DNA of 64,000 bases from Amia ocellicauda (GCF_036373705.1 NC_089863.1:7043357-7107356), one strand, 5' to 3'; positions 21,588-34,266 are shown, counted from the first letter of the stretch. Notes: generated by a model not told the origin, from the sequence alone. Translations and numbers: made by a program.

Positions 21588-21971
21588 ACACACAGCACGA
21601 TGTCTACGGTCACACCTGCTTCAGTCGTCTCATGTGGTGGACGCTTCTGCGTATCAACATTTTCAACAGCGCTGTTGACCTTTGCTGCTGTTGAAGATGC
21701 ACCGAGTACATTAAGCATGAAAACATCCCAATCTGTACGGGCTCGAAAGGATTGTATTGTGACCCGCACATACTGCGCAGTGGACTCGTAGTCTGTTTGC
21801 ACGCAGACACAAGACTTCACCTGAATCGACGTCTTTTGACGAAACTAGATTAAATGCATAGGATTTGATCATTGAAATCATCATGACAATAACTTCATAC
21901 ATACATGCATGCGTGCATGCATGCTTACATACATCCAGACATACAAAGCGGTAAGACAGGGCCTTTCCCCT

Positions 21972-22053
21972 GGTAGAGTGGCCGAGCTGTCTAAGGTGCT
22001 GGATTAAGGCTCCAGTCTCTTCGGAGGCGTGGGTTCAAATCCCACCGCTGCCA
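21972..22053 (+). pseudogene. Weakened tRNA-Leu(AAG)
   Basis: C6 to A leaves an A6-G67 clash, and one of the two conserved D-loop Gs is U (gagctgtc), which weakens the A box. Anticodon, T arm and T5 (22063-22067) intact. Confidence 0.65.
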
Positions 22054-23092
22054 GCAGCCATGTTTTTGCCCGTCTTCAACGACCTGGTTGACGACTTTGC
22101 TAGGTTTCAGCAAGACTCCCAGGCGGCATCCAAATGAACCAAAAACACACAGTGGTCTGTATACAGTTGTGAATGTGGCCCCACAGGATCTTAATGCAGA
22201 GTTTCGTAGATGCAGGGTCAAGACCGGGGTCGTGGATGGAAAAGCGGCGCACGCAACCTGGGAGCAGAAACACACAGACGCACACCTGACGTTCATTACT
22301 TATGGCCCAAGTACCCGAGGAACGCTTGCTGATGGAGTGCAGGTGGACCCAGGGGCGTTGTGCGGCGCTGATTCCCTCAAACGAAAACAAATGATAATAA
22401 GGCACACGTGCAAGCTTAATAATAACAGTTGGGAATAAGAAATGAGACAATGAGGTGAAAGCAAATCAAAACACAAAATAAAAGGCAATATAATGCCAAC
22501 CAAAATACACAACCATATTGAATAGAGAGAAGTGAATGATGAATGTAATAAAAATGAGAGATTAGAAGAGCTCATTAACACCGTCCGAAACATGAACTTT
22601 ACATTCCTGATGCTATCTGGGCTGTACGTGCACCTTCCCCAAGGGTGAGAGCTTTGCCTCTTGTTTTATGGAGGTGTAGATCTTAATGTCATTGCTTTCG
22701 TTTCATTCCATCTTCTAATTGCACCAAGGTGTGGCTCTGTGGCTGCTGAAGTGCCCACCAGTAACTTGGGCATTGCGGGGAATTGATTGAGGGTGGTGTG
22801 GTCACTTGAAATCTTGATAGTGGGGCCTTTTCTCATATACCTCGCCCCAGGACCAAAAATTCAGCGCTGGCATTTCAGCCACACCAGCCCCCACCCAAGA
22901 CCAAAAGCAAGCAGACACGCCCTGCACCCTCACAGGCCATCTCCCACCATGCACACCGCCACCCCGGCTATTGCACTCGAGGGTAATGACAACATTTTGA
23001 GACAGGACGGAACAGGATTGCAACGTAATGGAAAGAGATGAACACTTTATTGAGGCAGCATCATTGCTCTTCTGTAAGAGGCTGCCGTGATC

Positions 23093-23174
23093 CGACGAGG
23101 ATGGGATTCGAACCCATGCGTGCACAGCACAATGGATTAGCAGTCCATCGCCTTAACCACTCGGCCACCTCGTC
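23093..23174 (-). tRNA. tRNA-Ser-GCT: tRNA-Ser(GCT)
   Basis: Sound, A49-U65 variant; no nearby T4 run; 5' flank gcgctcatcg. Confidence 0.93.
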
Positions 23175-23288
23175 TGCCGAGAGCGCTCATCGTTGACATG
23201 CAAAGTACATTTCAAGAAAAGTAACGTGTGAAATGGAACGACGAGGTGCAACTAGGAAAGCACCATGACTTTAATGGCTAAAGGAAGT

Positions 23289-23370
23289 TGGCAACGGTGG
23301 GATTCTAACCCACGCCTCCAAAGAGACTGGAGCTTAAATGAAGCGCCTTAGACCACTCGGCCACGTTACC
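23289..23370 (-). pseudogene. Pseudo-Leu(UAA), A31 variant
   Basis: As 6796-6877. Confidence 0.82.
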
Positions 23371-23754
23371 ACACACAGCACGATGTCTACGGTCACACCT
23401 GCTTCAGTCGTCTCATGTGGTGGACGCTTCTGCGTATCAACATTTTCAACAGCGCTGTTGACCTTTGCTGCTGTTGAAGATGCACCGAGTACATTAAGCA
23501 TGAAAACATCCCAATCTGTACGGGCTCGAAAGGATTGTATTGTGACCCGCACATACTGCGCAGTGGACTCGTAGTCTGTTTGCACGCAGACACAAGACTT
23601 CACCTGAATCGACGTCTTTTGACGAAACTAGATTAAATGCATAGGATTTGATCATTGAAATCATCATGACAATAACTTCATACATACATGCATGCGTGCA
23701 TGCATGCTTACATACATCCAGACATACAAAGCGGTAAGACAGGGCCTTTCCCCT

Positions 23755-23836
23755 GGTAGCGTGGCCGAGCGGTCTAAGGTGCTGGATTAAGGCTCCAGTC
23801 TCTTCGGAGGCGTGGGTTCAAATCCCACCGCTGCCA
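23755..23836 (+). tRNA. tRNA-Leu-AAG: tRNA-Leu(AAG)
   Basis: G10-U25 wobble; otherwise reference. T5 at 23846-23850. Confidence 0.93.
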
Positions 23837-24875
23837 GCAGCCATGTTTTTGCCCGTCTTCAACGACCTGGTTGACGACTTTGCTAGGTTTCAGCAAGACT
23901 CCCAGGCGGCATCCAAATGAACCAAAAACACACAGTGGTCTGTATACAGTTGTGAATGTGGCCCCACAGGATCTTAATGCAGAGTTTCGTAGATGCAGGG
24001 TCAAGACCGGGGTCGTGGATGGAAAAGCGGCGCACGCAACCTGGGAGCAGAAACACACAGACGCACACCTGACGTTCATTACTTATGGCCCAAGTACCCG
24101 AGGAACGCTTGCTGATGGAGTGCAGGTGGACCCAGGGGCGTTGTGCGGCGCTGATTCCCTCAAACGAAAACAAATGATAATAAGGCACACGTGCAAGCTT
24201 AATAATAACAGTTGGGAATAAGAAATGAGACAATGAGGTGAAAGCAAATCAAAACACAAAATAAAAGGCAATATAATGCCAACCAAAATACACAACCATA
24301 TTGAATAGAGAGAAGTGAATGATGAATGTAATAAAAATGAGAGATTAGAAGAGCTCATTAACACCGTCCGAAACATGAACTTTACATTCCTGATGCTATC
24401 TGGGCTGTACGTGCACCTTCCCCAAGGGTGAGAGCTTTGCCTCTTGTTTTATGGAGGTGTAGATCTTAATGTCATTGCTTTCGTTTCATTCCATATTCTA
24501 ATTGCACCAAGGTGTGGCTCTTTGGCTGCTGAAGTGCCCACCAGTAACTTGGGCTTTGCGGGGAATTGATTGAGGGTGGTGTGGTCACTTGAAATCTTGA
24601 TAGTGGGGCCTTTTCTCATATACCTCGCCCCAGGACCAAAAATTCAGCGCTGGCATTTCAGCCACACCAGCCCCCACCCAAGACCAAAAGCAAGCACACA
24701 CGCCCTGCACCCTCGCAGGCCATCTCCCACCATGCACACCGCCACCCCGGCTATTGCACTCGAGGGTAATGACAACATTTTGAGACAGGACGGAACAGGA
24801 CTGCAACGTAATGGAAAGAGATGAACACTTTATTGAGGCAGCATCATTGCTCTTCTGTAAGAGGCTGCCGTGATC

Positions 24876-24957
24876 CGAATAGGATGGGATTCGAACCCAC
24901 GCGTGCACAGCACAATGGATTAGCAGTCCATCGCCTTAACCACTCGGCCACCTCGTC
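24876..24957 (-). pseudogene. tRNA-Ser(GCT) with broken acceptor stem
   Basis: C3-U70 and G4-A69 clashes, as 17743-17824. Confidence 0.65.
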
Positions 24958-25071
24958 TGCCGAGAGCGCGCCCCGTTGACATGCAAAGTACATTTCAAGA
25001 AAAGTAACGTGTGAAATGGAACGACGAGGTGCAACTAGGAAAGCACCATGACTTTAATGGCTAAAGGAAGT

Positions 25072-25153
25072 TGGCAACGGTGGGATTCTAACCCACGCCT
25101 CCAAAGAGACTGGAGCTTAAACGAAGCGCCTTAGACCACTCGGCCACGTTACC
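25072..25153 (-). pseudogene. Pseudo-Leu(UAA)
   Basis: Same as 681-762. Confidence 0.82.
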
Positions 25154-25536
25154 ACACACAGCACGATGTCTACGGTCACACCTGCTTCAGTCGTCTCACG
25201 TGGTGGACGCTTCTGCGTATCAACATTTTCAACAGCGCTGTTGACCTTTGCTGCTGTTGAAGATGCACGAGTACATTAAGCATGAAAACATCCCAATCTG
25301 TACGGGCTCGAAAGGATTGTATTGTGACCCGCACATACTGCGCAGTGGACTCGTAGTCTGTTTGCACGCAGACACAAGACTTCACCTGAATCGACGTCTT
25401 TTGACGAAACTAGATTAAATGCATAGGATTTGATCATTGAAATCATCATGACAATAACTTCATACATACATGCATGCGTGCATGCATGCTTACATACATC
25501 CAGACATACAAAGCGGTAAGACAGGGCCTTTCCCCG

Positions 25537-25618
25537 GGTAGCGTGGCCGAGCGGTCTAAGGCGCTGGATTAAGGCTCCAGTCTCTTCGGAGGCGTGGGTT
25601 CAAATCCCACTGCTGCCA
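25537..25618 (+). tRNA. tRNA-Leu-AAG: tRNA-Leu(AAG)
   Basis: G7-U66 wobble as in 20189-20270. T5 at 25628-25632. Confidence 0.93.
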
Positions 25619-26657
25619 GCAGCCATGTTTTTGCCCGTCTTCAACGACCTGGTTGACCACTTTGCTAGGTTTCAGCAAGACTCCCAGGCGGCATCCAAAT
25701 GAACCAAAAACACACAGTGGTCTGTATACAGTTGTGAATGTGGCCCCACAGGATCTTAATGCAGTGTTTCGTAGATGCAGGGTCAAGACCGGGGTCGTGG
25801 ATGGAAAAGCGGCGCACGCAACCTGGGAGCAGAAACACACAGACGCACACCTGACGTTCATTACTTATGGCCCAAGTACCCGAGGAACGCTTGCTGATGG
25901 AGTGCAGGTGGACCCAGGGGCGTTGTGCGGCGCTGATTCCCTCAAACGAAAACAAATGATAATAAGGCACACGTGCAAGCTTAATAATAACAGTTGGGAA
26001 TAAGAAATGAGACAATGAGGTGAAAGCAAATCAAAACATAAAATAAAAGGCAATATAATGCCAACCAATATACACAACCATATTGAATAGAGAGAAGCGA
26101 ATGATGAATGTAATAAAAATGAGAGATTAGAAGAGCTCATTAACACCGTCCGAAACATGAACTTTACATTCCTGATGCTATCTGGGCTGTACGTGCACCT
26201 TCCCCAAGGGTGAGAGCTTTGCCTCTTGTTTTATGGAGGTGTAGATCTTAATGTCATTGCTTTCGTTTCATTCCATGTTCTAATTGCACCAAGGTGTGGC
26301 TCTTTGGCTGCTGAAGTGCCCACCAGTAACTTGGGCTTTGCGGGGAATTGATTGAGGGTGGTGTGGTCACTTGAAATCTTGATAGTGGGGCCTTTTCTCA
26401 TATACCTCGCCCCAGGACCAAAAATTCAGCGCTGGCATTTCAGCCACACCAGCCCCCACCCAAGACCCAAAGCAAGCAGACACGCCCTGCACCCTCACAG
26501 GCCATCTCCCACCATGCACACCGTCACCCCGGCTATTGCACTCGAGGGTAATGACAACATTTTGAGACAAAACGGAACAGGATTGCAACGTAATGGAAAG
26601 AGATGAACACTTTATTGAGGCAGCATCATTGCTCTTCTTTAAGAGGCTGCCGTGATC

Positions 26658-26739
26658 CGATGAGGATGGGATTCGAACCCACGCGTGCACAGCACAATGG
26701 ATTAGCAGTCCATCGCCTTAACCACTTGGCCACCTCGTC
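26658..26739 (-). tRNA. tRNA-Ser-GCT: tRNA-Ser(GCT), one acceptor mismatch
   Basis: C3-A70 clash; same as 21310-21391. Confidence 0.75.
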
Positions 26740-26853
26740 TGCAGAGAGCATTCCCCATTGACATGCAAAGTACATTTCAAGAAAAGTAACATGTGAAATG
26801 GAACGACGAGGTGCAACTAGGAAAGCACCATGACTTAAATGGCTAAAGGAAGT

Positions 26854-26935
26854 TGGCAACGGTGGGATTCTAACCCACGCCTCCAAAGAGACTGGAGCTT
26901 AAACGAAGCGCCTTAGACCACTCGGCCATGTTACC
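26854..26935 (-). pseudogene. Pseudo-Leu(UAA)
   Basis: Common faults plus A7-C66. Confidence 0.82.
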
Positions 26936-27319
26936 ACACACAGCACGATGTCTACGGTCACACCTGCTTCAGTCGTCTCATGTGGTGGACGCTTCTGCGT
27001 ATCAACATTTTCAACAGCGCTGTTGACCTTTGCTGCTGTTGAAGATGCACCGAGTACATTAAGCATGAAAACATCCCAATCTGTACGGGCTCGAAAGGAT
27101 TGTATTGTGACCCGCACATACTGCGCAGTGGACTCGTAGTCTGTTTGCACGCAGACACAAGACTTCACCTGAATCGACGTCTTTTGACGAAACTAGATTA
27201 AATGCATAGGATTTGATCATTGAAATCATCATGACAATAACTTCATACATACATGCATGCGTGCATGCATGCTTACATACATCCAGACATACAAAGCGGT
27301 AAGACAGGACCTTTCCCCG

Positions 27320-27401
27320 GGTAGCGTGGCCGAGCGGTCTAAGGTGCTGGATTAAGGCTCCAGTCTCTTCGGAGGCGTGGGTTCAAATCCCACCGCTGCC
27401 A
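27320..27401 (+). tRNA. tRNA-Leu-AAG: tRNA-Leu(AAG)
   Basis: G10-U25 wobble; otherwise reference. T5 at 27411-27415. Confidence 0.93.
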
Positions 27402-28440
27402 GCAGCCATGTTTTTGCCCGTCTTCAACGACCTGGTTGACGACTTTGCTAGGTTTCAGCAAGACTCCCAGGCGGCATCCAAATGAACCAAAAACACACAG
27501 TGGTCTGTATACAGTTGTGAATGTGGCCCCACAGGATCTTAATGCAGTGTTTCGTAGATGCAGGGTCAAGACCGGGGTCGTGGATGGACAAGCGGCGCAC
27601 GCAACCTGGGAGCAGAAACACACAGACGCACACCTGACGTTCATTACTTATGGCCCAAGTACCCGAGGAACGCTTGCTGATGGAGTGCAGGTGGACCCAG
27701 GGGCGTTGTGCGTCGCTGATTCCCTCAAACGAAAACAAATGATAATAAGGCACACGGGCAAGCTTAATAATAAAAGTTGGGAATAAGAAATGAGACAATG
27801 AGGTGAAAGCAAATCAAAACACAAAATAAAAGGCAATATAATGCCAACCAAAATACACAACCATATTGAATAGAGAGAAGCGAATGATGAATGTAATAAA
27901 AATGAGAGATTAGAAGAGCTCATTAACACCGTCCGAAACAAGAACTTTACATTCCTGATGCTATCTGGGCTGTACGTGCACCTTCCCCAAGGGTGAGAGC
28001 TTTGCCTCTTGTTTTATGGAGGTGTAGATCTTAATGTCATTGCTTTCGTTTCATTCCATCTTCTAATTGCACCAAGGTGTGGCTCTGTGGCTGCTGAAGT
28101 GCCCACCAGTAACTTGGGCATTGCGGGGAATTGATTGAGGGTGGTGTGGTCACTTGAAATCTTGATAGTGGGGCCTTTTCTCATATACCTCGCCCCAGGA
28201 CCAAAAATTCAGCGCTGGCATTTCAGCCACACCAGCCCCCACCCAAGACCAAAAGCAAGCAGACACGCCCTGCACCCTCACAGGCCATCTCCCACCATGC
28301 ACACCGCCACCCCGGCTATTGCACTCGAGGGTAATGACAACATTTTGAGACAGGACGGAACAGGATTGCAACGTAATGGAAAGAGATGAACACTTTATTG
28401 AGGCAGCATCATTGCTCTTCTGTAAGAGGCTGCCGTGATC

Positions 28441-28522
28441 CGACGAGGATGGGATTCGAACCCATGCGTGCACAGCACAATGGATTAGCAGTCCATCGCC
28501 TTAACCACTCGGCCACCTCGTC
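28441..28522 (-). tRNA. tRNA-Ser-GCT: tRNA-Ser(GCT)
   Basis: Sound, A49-U65 variant; no nearby T4 run. Confidence 0.93.
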
Positions 28523-28636
28523 TGCCGAGAGCGCTCATCGTTGACATGCAAAGTACATTTCAAGAAAAGTAACGTGTGAAATGGAACGACGAGGTGCAAC
28601 TAGGAAAGCACCATGACTTTAATGGCTAAAGGAAGT

Positions 28637-28718
28637 TGGCAACGGTGGGATTCTAACCCACGCCTCCAAAGAGACTGGAGCTTAAATGAAGCGCCTTAGA
28701 CCACTCGGCCACGTTACC
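28637..28718 (-). pseudogene. Pseudo-Leu(UAA), A31 variant
   Basis: As 6796-6877. Confidence 0.82.
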
Positions 28719-29876
28719 ACACACAGCACGATGTCTACGGTCACACCTGCTTCAGTCGTCTCATGTGGTGGACGCTTCTGCGTATCAACATTTTCAACAG
28801 CGCTGTTGACCTTTGCTGCTGTTGAAGATGCACCGAGTACATTAAGCATGAAAACATCCCAATCTGTACGGGCTCGAAAGGATTGTATTGTGACCCGCAC
28901 ATACTGCGCAGTGGACTCGTAGTCTGTTTGCACGCAGACACAAGACTTCACCTGAATCGACGTCTTTTGACGAAACTAGATTAAATGCATAGGATTTGAT
29001 CATTGAAATCATCATGACAATAACTTCATACATACATGCATGCGTGCATGCATGCTTACATACATCCAGACATACAAAGCGGTAAGACAGGGCCCTTCCC
29101 CGGGTAGCGTGTGTAGCGGAGTGCAGGTGGACCCAGGGGCGTTGTGCGGCGCTGATTCCCTCAAACGAAAACAAATGATAATAAGGCACACGTGCAAGCT
29201 TAATAATAACAGTTGGGAATAAGAAATGAGACAATGAGGTGAAAGCAAATCAAAACACAAAATAAAAGGCAATATAATGCCAACCAAAATACACAACCAT
29301 ATTGAATAGAAAGAAGCGAATGATGAATGTAATAAAAATGAGAGATTAGAAGAGCTCATTAACACCGTCCGAAACATGAACTTTACATTCCTGATGCTAT
29401 CTGGGCTGTACGTGCACCTTCCCCAAGGGTGAGAGCTTTGCCTCTTGTTTTATGGAGGTGTAGATCTTAATGTCATTGCTTTTGTTTCATTCCATCTTCT
29501 AATTGCACCAAGGTGTGGCTCTTTGGCTGCTGAAGTGCCCACCAGTAACTTGGGCTTTGCGGGGAATTGATTGAGGGTGGTGTGGTCACTTGAAATCTTG
29601 ATAGTGGGGCCTTTTCTCATATACCTCGCCCCAGGACCAAAAATTCAGCGCTGGCATTTCAGCCACACCAGCCCCCACCCAAGACCAAAAGCGAGCAGAC
29701 ACGCCCTGCACCCTCGCAGGCCATCTCCCACCATGCACACCGCCACCCCGGCTATTGCACTCGAGGGTAATGACAACATTTTGAGACAGGACGGAACAGG
29801 ATTGCAACGTAATGGAAAGAGATGAACACTTTATTGAGGCAGCATCATTGCTCTTCTGTAAGAGGCTGCCGTGATC

Positions 29877-29958
29877 CGACGAGGATGGGATTCGAACCCA
29901 TGCGTGCACAGCACAATGGATTAGCAGTCCATCGCCTTAACCACTCGGCCACCTCGTC
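29877..29958 (-). tRNA. tRNA-Ser-GCT: tRNA-Ser(GCT)
   Basis: Sound, A49-U65 variant; no nearby T4 run. Confidence 0.93.
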
Positions 29959-30072
29959 TGCCGAGAGCACTCATCGTTGACATGCAAAGTACATTTCAAG
30001 AAAAGTAACGTGTGAAATGGAACGACGAGGTGCAACTAGGAAAGCACCATGACTTTAATGGCTAAAGGAAGT

Positions 30073-30154
30073 TGGCAACGGTGGGATTCTAACCCACGCC
30101 TCCAAAGAGACTGGAGCTTAAATGAAGCGCCTTAGACCACTCGGCCACGTTACC
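30073..30154 (-). pseudogene. Pseudo-Leu(UAA), A31 variant
   Basis: As 6796-6877. Confidence 0.82.
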
Positions 30155-31312
30155 ACACACAGCATGATGTCTACGGTCACACCTGCTTCAGTCGTCTCAT
30201 GTGGTGGACGCTTCTGCGTATCAACATTTTCAACAGCGCTGTTGACCTTTGCTGCTGTTGAAGATGCACCGAGTACATTAAGCATGAAAACATCCCAATC
30301 TGTACAGGCTCGAAAGGATTGTATTGTGACCCGCACATACTGCGCAGTGGACTCGTAGTCTGTTTGCACGCAGACACAAGACTTCACCTGAATCGACGTC
30401 TTTTGACGAAACTAGATTAAATGCATAGGATTTGATCATTGAAATCATCATGACAATAACTTCATACATACATGCATGCGTGCATGCATGCTTACATACA
30501 TCCAGACATACAAAGCGGTAAGACAGGGCCCTTCCCCGGGTAGCGTGTGTAGCGGAGTGCAGGTGGACCCAGGGGCGTTGTGCGGCGCTGATTCCCTCAA
30601 ACGAAAACAAATGATAATAAGGCACACGTGCAAGCTTAATAATAACAGTTGGGAATAAGAAATGAGACAATGAGGTGAAAGCAAATCAAAACACAAAATA
30701 AAAGGCAATATAATGCCAACCAAAATACACAACCATATTGAATAGAGAGAAGCGAATGATGAATGTAATAAAAATGAGAGATTAGAAGAGCTCATTAACA
30801 CCGTCCGAAACATGAACTTTACATTCCTGATGCTATCTGGGCTGTACGTGCACCTTCCCCAAGGGTGAGAGCTTTGCCTCTTGTTTTATGGAGGTGTAGA
30901 TCTTAATGTCATTGCTTTTGTTTTATTCCATGTTCTAATTGCACCAAGGTGTGGCTCTTTGGCTGCTGAAGTGCCCACCAGTAACTTGGGCTTTGCGGGG
31001 AATTGATTGAGGGTGGTGTGGTCACTTGAAATCTTGATAGTGGGGCCTTTTCTCATATACCTCGCCCCAGGACCAAAAATTCAGCGCTGGCATTTCAGCC
31101 ACACCAGCCCCCACCCAAGACCAAAAGCAAGCAGACACGCCCTGCACCCTCGCAGGCCATCTCCCACCATGCACACCGCCACCCCGGCTATTGCACTCGA
31201 GGGTAATGACAACATTTTGAGACAGGACGGAACAGGATTGCAACGTAATGGAAAGAGATGAACACTTTATTGAGGCAGCATCATTGCTCTTCTGTAAAAG
31301 GCTGCCGTGATC

Positions 31313-31394
31313 CGACGAGGATGGGATTCGAACCCACGCGTGCACAGCACAATGGATTAGCAGTCCATCGCCTTAACCACTCAGCCACCTCATC
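31313..31394 (-). tRNA. tRNA-Ser-GCT: tRNA-Ser(GCT) with T4 terminator
   Basis: U3-G70 wobble in the acceptor and U12-G23 in the D stem; otherwise sound. T4 run 13 nt downstream. Confidence 0.9.
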
Positions 31395-31508
31395 TGCAGA
31401 GAGAGCTCATCGTTGACATGCAAAGTACATTTCAAGAAAAGTAACGTGTGAAATGGAACGACGAGGTGCAACTAGGAAAGCACCATGACTTTAATGGCTA
31501 AAGGAAGT

Positions 31509-31590
31509 TGGCAACGGTGGGATTCTAACCCACGCCTCCAAAGAGACTGGAGCTTAAATGAAGCGCCTTAGACCACTCGGCCACGTTACC
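31509..31590 (-). pseudogene. Pseudo-Leu(UAA), A31 variant
   Basis: As 6796-6877. Confidence 0.82.
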
Positions 31591-32748
31591 ACACACAGCA
31601 CGATGTCTACGGTCACACCTGCTTCAGTCGTCTCATGTGGTGGACGCTTCTGCGTATCAACATTTTCAACAGCGCTGTTGACCTTTGCTGCTGTTGAAGA
31701 TGCACCGAGTACATTAAGCATGAAAACATCCCAATCTGTACGGGCTCGAAAGGATTGTATTGTGACCCGCACATACTGCGCAGTGGACTCGTAGTCTGTT
31801 TGCACGCAGACACAAGACTTCACCTGAATCGACGTCTTTTGACGAAACTAGATTAAATGCATAGGATTTGATCATTGAAATCATCATGACAATAACTTCA
31901 TACATACATGCATGCGTGCATGCATGCTTACATACATCCAGACATAAAAAGCGGTAAGACAGGGCCCTTCCCCGGGTAGCGTGTGTAGCGGAGTGCAGGT
32001 GGACCCAGGGGCGTTGTGCGGCGCTGATTCCCTCAAACGAAAACAAATGATAATAAGGCACACGTGCAAGCTTAATAATAACAGTTGGGAATAAGAAATG
32101 AGACAATGAGGTGAAAGCAAATCAAAACACAAAATAAAAGGCAATATAATGCCAACCAAAATACACAACCATATTGAATAGAGAGAAGCGAATGATGAAT
32201 GTAATAAAAATGAGAGATTAGAAGAGCTCATTAACACCGTCCGAAACATGAACTTTACATTCCTGATGCTATCTGGGCTGTACGTGCACCTTCCCCAAGG
32301 GTGAGAGCTTTGCCTCTTGTTTTATGGAGGTGTAGATCTTAATGTCATTGCTTTCGTTTCATTCCATCTTCTAATTGCACCAAGGTGTGGCTCTTTGGCT
32401 GCTGAAGTGCCCACCAGTAACTTGGGCTTTGCGGGGAATTGATTGAGGGTGGTGTGGTCACTTGAAATCTTGATAGTGGGGCCTTTTCTCATATACCTCG
32501 CCCCAGGACCAAAAATTCAGCGCTGGCATTTCAGCCACACCAGCCCCCACCCAAGACCCAAAGCAAGCAGACACGCCCTGCACCCTCGCAGGCCATCTCC
32601 CACCATGCACACCGCCACCCCGGCTATTGCACTCGAGGGTAATGACAACATTTTGAGACAGGACGGAACAGGATTGCAACGTAATGGAAAGACATGAACA
32701 CTTTATTGAGGCAGCATCATTGCTCTTCTGTAAGAGGCTGCCGTGATC

Positions 32749-32830
32749 CGACGAGGATGGGATTCGAACCCACGCGTGCACAGCACAATGGATTAGCAGT
32801 CCATCGCCTTAACCACTCGGCCACCTCGTC
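32749..32830 (-). tRNA. tRNA-Ser-GCT: tRNA-Ser(GCT)
   Basis: Consensus sequence; no nearby T4 run. Confidence 0.94.
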
Positions 32831-32944
32831 TGCCGAGAGCGCTCATCGTTGACATGCAAAGTACATTTCAAGAAAAGTAACGTGTGAAATGGAACGACGA
32901 GGTGCAACTAGGAAAGCACCATGACTTTAATGGCTAAAGGAAGT

Positions 32945-33026
32945 TGGCAACGGTGGAATTCTAACCCACGCCTCCAAAGAGACTGGAGCTTAAACGAAGC
33001 GTCTTAGACCACTCGGCCACGTTACC
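32945..33026 (-). pseudogene. Pseudo-Leu(UAA)
   Basis: Common faults plus C61 to U (ggaattctaa), a second hit in the B box, and a D-stem change (gcgtctta). Confidence 0.82.
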
Positions 33027-34184
33027 ACACACAGCACGATGTCTACGGTCACACCTGCTTCAGTCGTCTCATGTGGTGGACGCTTCTGCGTATCAACATT
33101 TTCAACAGCGCTGTTGACCTTTGCTGCTGTTGAAGATGCACCGAGTACATTAAGCATGAAAACATCCCAATCTGTACGGGCTCGAAAGGATTGTATTGTG
33201 ACCCGCACATACTGCGCAGTGGACTCGTAGTCTGTTTGCACGCAGACACAAGACTTCACCTGAATCGACGTCTTTTGACGAAACTAGATTAAATGCATAG
33301 GATTTGATCATTGAAATCATCATGACAATAACTTCATACATACATGCATGCGTGCATGCATGCTTACATACATCCAGACATACAAAGCGGTAAGACAGGG
33401 CCCTTCCCCGGGTAGCGTGTGTAGCGGAGTGCAGGTGGACCCAGGGGCGTTGTGCGGCGCTGATTCCCTCAAACGAAAACAAATGATAATAAGGCACACG
33501 TGCAAGCTTAATAATAACAGTTGGGAATAAGAAATGAGACAATGAGGTGAAAGCAAATCAAAACACAAAATAAAAGGCAATATAATGCCAACCAAAATAC
33601 ACAACCATATTGAATAGAGAGAAGCGAATGATGAATGTAATAAAAATGAGAGATTAGAAGAGCTCATTAACACCGTCCGAAACATGAACTTTACATTCCT
33701 GATGCTATCTGGGGTGTACGTGCACCTTCCCCAAGGGTGAGAGCTTTGCCTCTTGTTTTATGGAGGTGTAGATCTTAATGTCATTGCTTTCGTTTCATTC
33801 CATCTTCTAATTGCACCAAGGTGTGGCTCTTTGGCTGCTGAAGTGCCCACCAGTAACTTGGGCTTTGCGGGGAATTGATTGAGGGTGGTGTGGTCACTTG
33901 AAATCTTGATAGTGGGGCCTTTTCTCACATACCTCGCCCCAGGACCAAAAATTCAGCGCTGGCATTTCAGCCACACCAGCCCCCACCCAAGACCCAAAGC
34001 AAGCAGACACGCCCTGCACCCTCGCAGGCCATCTCCCACCATGCACACCGCCACCCCGGCTATTGCACTCGAGGGTAATGACAACATTTTGAGACAGGAC
34101 GGAACAGGATTGCAACGTAATGGAAAGAGATGAACACTTTATTGAGGCAGCATCATTGCTCTTCTGTAAAAGGCTGCCGTGATC

Positions 34185-34266
34185 CGACGAGGATGGGATT
34201 CGAACCCACGCGTGCACAGCACAATGGATTAGCAGTCCATCGCCTTAACCACTCGGCCACCTCGTC
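34185..34266 (-). tRNA. tRNA-Ser-GCT: tRNA-Ser(GCT), sound copy with T4 terminator
   Basis: Consensus sequence; T4 run 13 nt downstream. Confidence 0.95.

Larger units (their letters stand above)
20826..22608. repeat. Unit 14, long form (L, 1,783 bp)
   Basis: Left half shares caccgtcacc and gacaaaacgg with unit 17, while the right half matches units 12 and 15. A recombinant unit. Confidence 0.94.
22609..24391. repeat. Unit 15, long form (L, 1,783 bp)
   Basis: Third unit of block B; private ggctctgtgg and gggcattgcg shared with unit 18. Confidence 0.94.
24392..26173. repeat. Unit 16, long form (L, 1,782 bp)
   Basis: One C missing in the central spacer (gatgcacgagtac). First unit of block B, copy 2. 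Confidence 0.94.
26174..27956. repeat. Unit 17, long form (L, 1,783 bp)
   Basis: Left half like unit 14; right half carries gtgcgtcgc, acgggcaag and aataaaagttg, the haplotype of units 22, 24, 28, 33 and 40. Confidence 0.94.
19042..29392. repeat. Higher-order repeat B: three-unit block, two copies
   Basis: Units starting at 19042, 20826 and 22609 correspond to those at 24392, 26174 and 27957. Shared private marks are ccatattcta plus gaatagg (first unit), caccgtcacc plus gacaaaacgg plus gatgagg (second), and ggctctgtgg plus gggcattgcg (third). The third unit is long in copy 1 but medium in copy 2, and the right halves of the second units also differ, so the two blocks have since been recombined. 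Confidence 0.9.
27957..29392. repeat. Unit 18, medium form (M, 1,436 bp)
   Basis: Standard M scar: the first nine bases of Leu(AAG) survive (ggtagcgtg), then filler tgtagc, then ggagtgcagg. Left half matches unit 15. Confidence 0.94.
29393..30828. repeat. Unit 19, medium form (M, 1,436 bp)
   Basis: Standard M scar; gcttttgttt in the left spacer is shared with units 20 and 26. Confidence 0.94.
30829..32264. repeat. Unit 20, medium form (M, 1,436 bp)
   Basis: Standard M scar; agacataaaaagcgg after the simple repeat is shared with units 23 and 26. Confidence 0.94.
27957..33700. repeat. Run of four consecutive medium units lacking tRNA-Leu(AAG)
   Basis: Four 1,436-bp units in a row share one deletion scar (tagcgtgtgtagcggag). 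The identical scar shows the deletion happened once and the unit was then multiplied locally. Confidence 0.93.
32265..33700. repeat. Unit 21, medium form (M, 1,436 bp)
   Basis: Standard M scar; ggaaagacatg before Ser is shared only with unit 29. Confidence 0.94.
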
